NCBI GenBank assembly: GCA_965240325.2
Contig: OZ251253.1
Location: forward strand, 186,001 to 250,000
Direction: 5' to 3'
DNA length: 64,000 nt
Source: Rebecca billardiae RCC1528
Taxonomy: Eukaryota; Haptophyta
Position numbers and translations under genes: made by a program. Of this stretch, positions 62,599-64,000 are shown one piece after another; the first letter of the stretch is position 1, and each line of letters starts with the position of its first letter. The notes under the pieces were generated by a model that was given only the letters and a program-made list of their open reading frames with translations, made no database searches and was not told where the DNA came from.

Positions 62599-63145
62599 TA
62601 TGGTACTGCATGATATGGTATTGCATGATGGTACTGTATGGTATAGTGGTTCTGCTGTGCGCATGGTACGTACGGTGACCTTATGGTGCTGCAGTGCACG
62701 CACAAGTGGTATGGTCACTGCACGGTACTGTATGGTATGTACATGGTAATGCTGTGCGCATGGTACCGGTATGGTGCTGCCGCGCGCATGGTATGGTACT
62801 GCATGGTACTGTATGGTATGGTACTGCTGTGCGCATGGCAGTAGTATGGTACTGCATCATGGCATGGTACTGCTGTGCGCATGGTATGGTACCGTGGCAT
62901 CATGGTATGGTACTGCTGTGCGCATGGTACTTGGTACTGCATGGTATGGTACTGCATGATGGTACTATGTTGGATGGCGTTAATCACACCTTAACCAAGT
63001 GTGCACGTTAAATCATAGTAAACTGTATCATGGTATGCAGGTACTGCGTCTGCTGCGCGCATGGTATGGTACTGCTGTGCGCATGGTATGGTGCTGCATG
63101 GTATGGTATGGTACTGCATCGTATGGTACTGCGCGCATGCACATC
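62599..63145. repeat. TATGGTACTGC-type minisatellite, right part
   Basis: Continuation of the array at 56929-57440 beyond the copia insertion. Units vary in length and are mixed with CTGCTGTGCGCATGG. Confidence 0.9.
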
Positions 63146-63894
63146 GATCATGCGATGTACCGAGCTGACAGCATGATGCGCATCATGCGACGATTGTCGT
63201 GTACCGAGCTGACCGAGCATGATGTGAGCTCATGGCAGTCAGCACCACCACCATCTGCTACTACTGTCCTACCACTACAACGCCAGTCTACCGCCATCAA
63301 GCTTTTCCGACCACCACCACCTACTACTTCCACCGCCGCCACCACCGCCACCACCATCACCACCACAACGCCTGAAGGAGGAAGCAGCCCGACACTAGGC
63401 TTGAAGGCCCGCACGCACGCGTGCGGTGCGCGCGGCTGCGGTTGGCGCTTGGATCAGTCGGGCGGCAGGGGCGAGATTGACGTACGATGCAGCAGCTTCT
63501 GAAGCTGCTGCTTCCTCCTTCCGTCGAGCTGCTGTCTGAAGGAGGAAGCAGCACTGCGCGAAGCAGCCTCAGGCAGCAAACACTAATAAGCGTTTCACAG
63601 AAACGCGCGCGCGGGGCGAGGAGCGGCGGTCGCGGCGCGGGGCTCGGAAGGACAGCCGGGGCGGAATTCACGTATGAGGGGCACTCGTCACTATGCCGCA
63701 TGCGCATCGGCACTAACCACGCGCCGCCTCCACTGGGGTGTCCGCGGTCGCAGGAGCGTGCGCCTCGCGAAAGCAGGCGCCGCGTCAACGCGGCGGCACA
63801 GGTCCGGAACGTGCCGGTTCCGGTCCGTTGAGCAGGTAGAGAGTGCACGCTATGCGAGTAATGAGTTGCTCATCCGTGCACCACTCGGCAAATA
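63146..63894. other. intergenic with hairpins
   Basis: GCTGCTTCCTCCTTC at 63507-63521 pairs exactly with 63538-63552. A second hairpin, CAGCAGCTTC/GAAGCTGCTG, lies at about 63490-63510, and another copy of GGAGGAAGCAGC at about 63378. A CCACCACC-rich stretch covers 63240-63370. No gene is recognised. Confidence 0.5.
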
Positions 63895-64000
63895 AAACTC
63901 TGCCCTGGCGGGCGGGGGGGTCGGCGGGCCGTGCCAGTGCTGTCGCAATATTTCCCCAGCGGATCGGCTAGTGGCTGGCCCTCTGCCCACACTGGGGCGC
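63895..64000 (-). mobile_element. element F terminus, partial copy 4 (runs off window)
   Basis: AAACTCTGCCCTGGCGGGCGG and the following GGCGGGCCGTGCCAGTGCTG match the end of F1 at 31086. Similarity fades after about 65 bp, so it is an older or different member. The preceding base is T, as for F1. Confidence 0.75.

Overview
The window is 64 kb of strongly GC-rich nuclear DNA from a eukaryote. Genes carry short GT-AG introns (often GTGCGY donors), the coding style is alanine/glycine rich with long low-complexity tracts, and there is a KIN17 gene, an ARF-like GTPase and an EsV-1-7 cysteine-repeat protein. EsV-1-7 repeats are known mainly from brown algae, haptophytes, cryptophytes and their viruses, so a haptophyte-like or other secondary-plastid microalga is my best guess; the sequence alone does not settle it. 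One 100-base N gap (43562-43661) marks a scaffold join.

Layout. 1-3902 is the 3' part of a Ty1/copia retrotransposon (integrase, reverse transcriptase, RNase H, polypurine tract, 3' LTR). 4.5-27.2 kb is the gene-rich half: a nucleotide-sugar/triose-phosphate-type transporter divergent from an EsV-1-7 protein; two weak convergent gene candidates near 9.3-10.4 kb; KIN17 divergent from a four-exon gene whose N-terminus resembles the centriole protein SPICE1; an IQ-motif protein; a 1,429-residue Ala-rich coiled-coil protein; a GT92-like glycosyltransferase; and a secreted/type I membrane protein. All introns proposed here are inferred from frame continuity plus GT/AG sites.

27.3-50 kb is a mosaic of mobile and duplicated modules. 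Family A (two copies) has about 396-bp inverted repeats and, in copy 2, a perfect 9-bp target-site duplication, the hallmark of Mutator-like elements. Families B (two copies), C (one copy) and D (one 1.5-kb near-perfect palindrome) are further inverted-repeat modules fused end to end. Family F (three full copies plus one partial, about 1.55 kb each) leaves no target duplication and lacks ordinary terminal inverted repeats; both insertions on one side have an intact empty site in a duplicated segment (E) 10 kb away. Interleaved are the duplicated E gene (two copies in opposite orientation), an LRR protein gene whose LRR exons and introns were duplicated together, and an ARF-like GTPase gene.

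50-64 kb holds a 336-bp AT repeat, a TSUP/TauE-SafE-type membrane transporter, a hypothetical gene with an apparent frame break, simple repeats, and a second copia element (57441-62598). That element has two practically identical 946-bp LTRs and a TATGG duplication, has lost integrase core and RT, and sits inside a TATGGTACTGC-type minisatellite. A partial F element ends the window.

The ordinary genes look like unlinked housekeeping or structural loci. The main biological interest is the mobile-element traffic, particularly family F and the chained inverted-repeat modules, two of which sit directly in the promoters of host genes.
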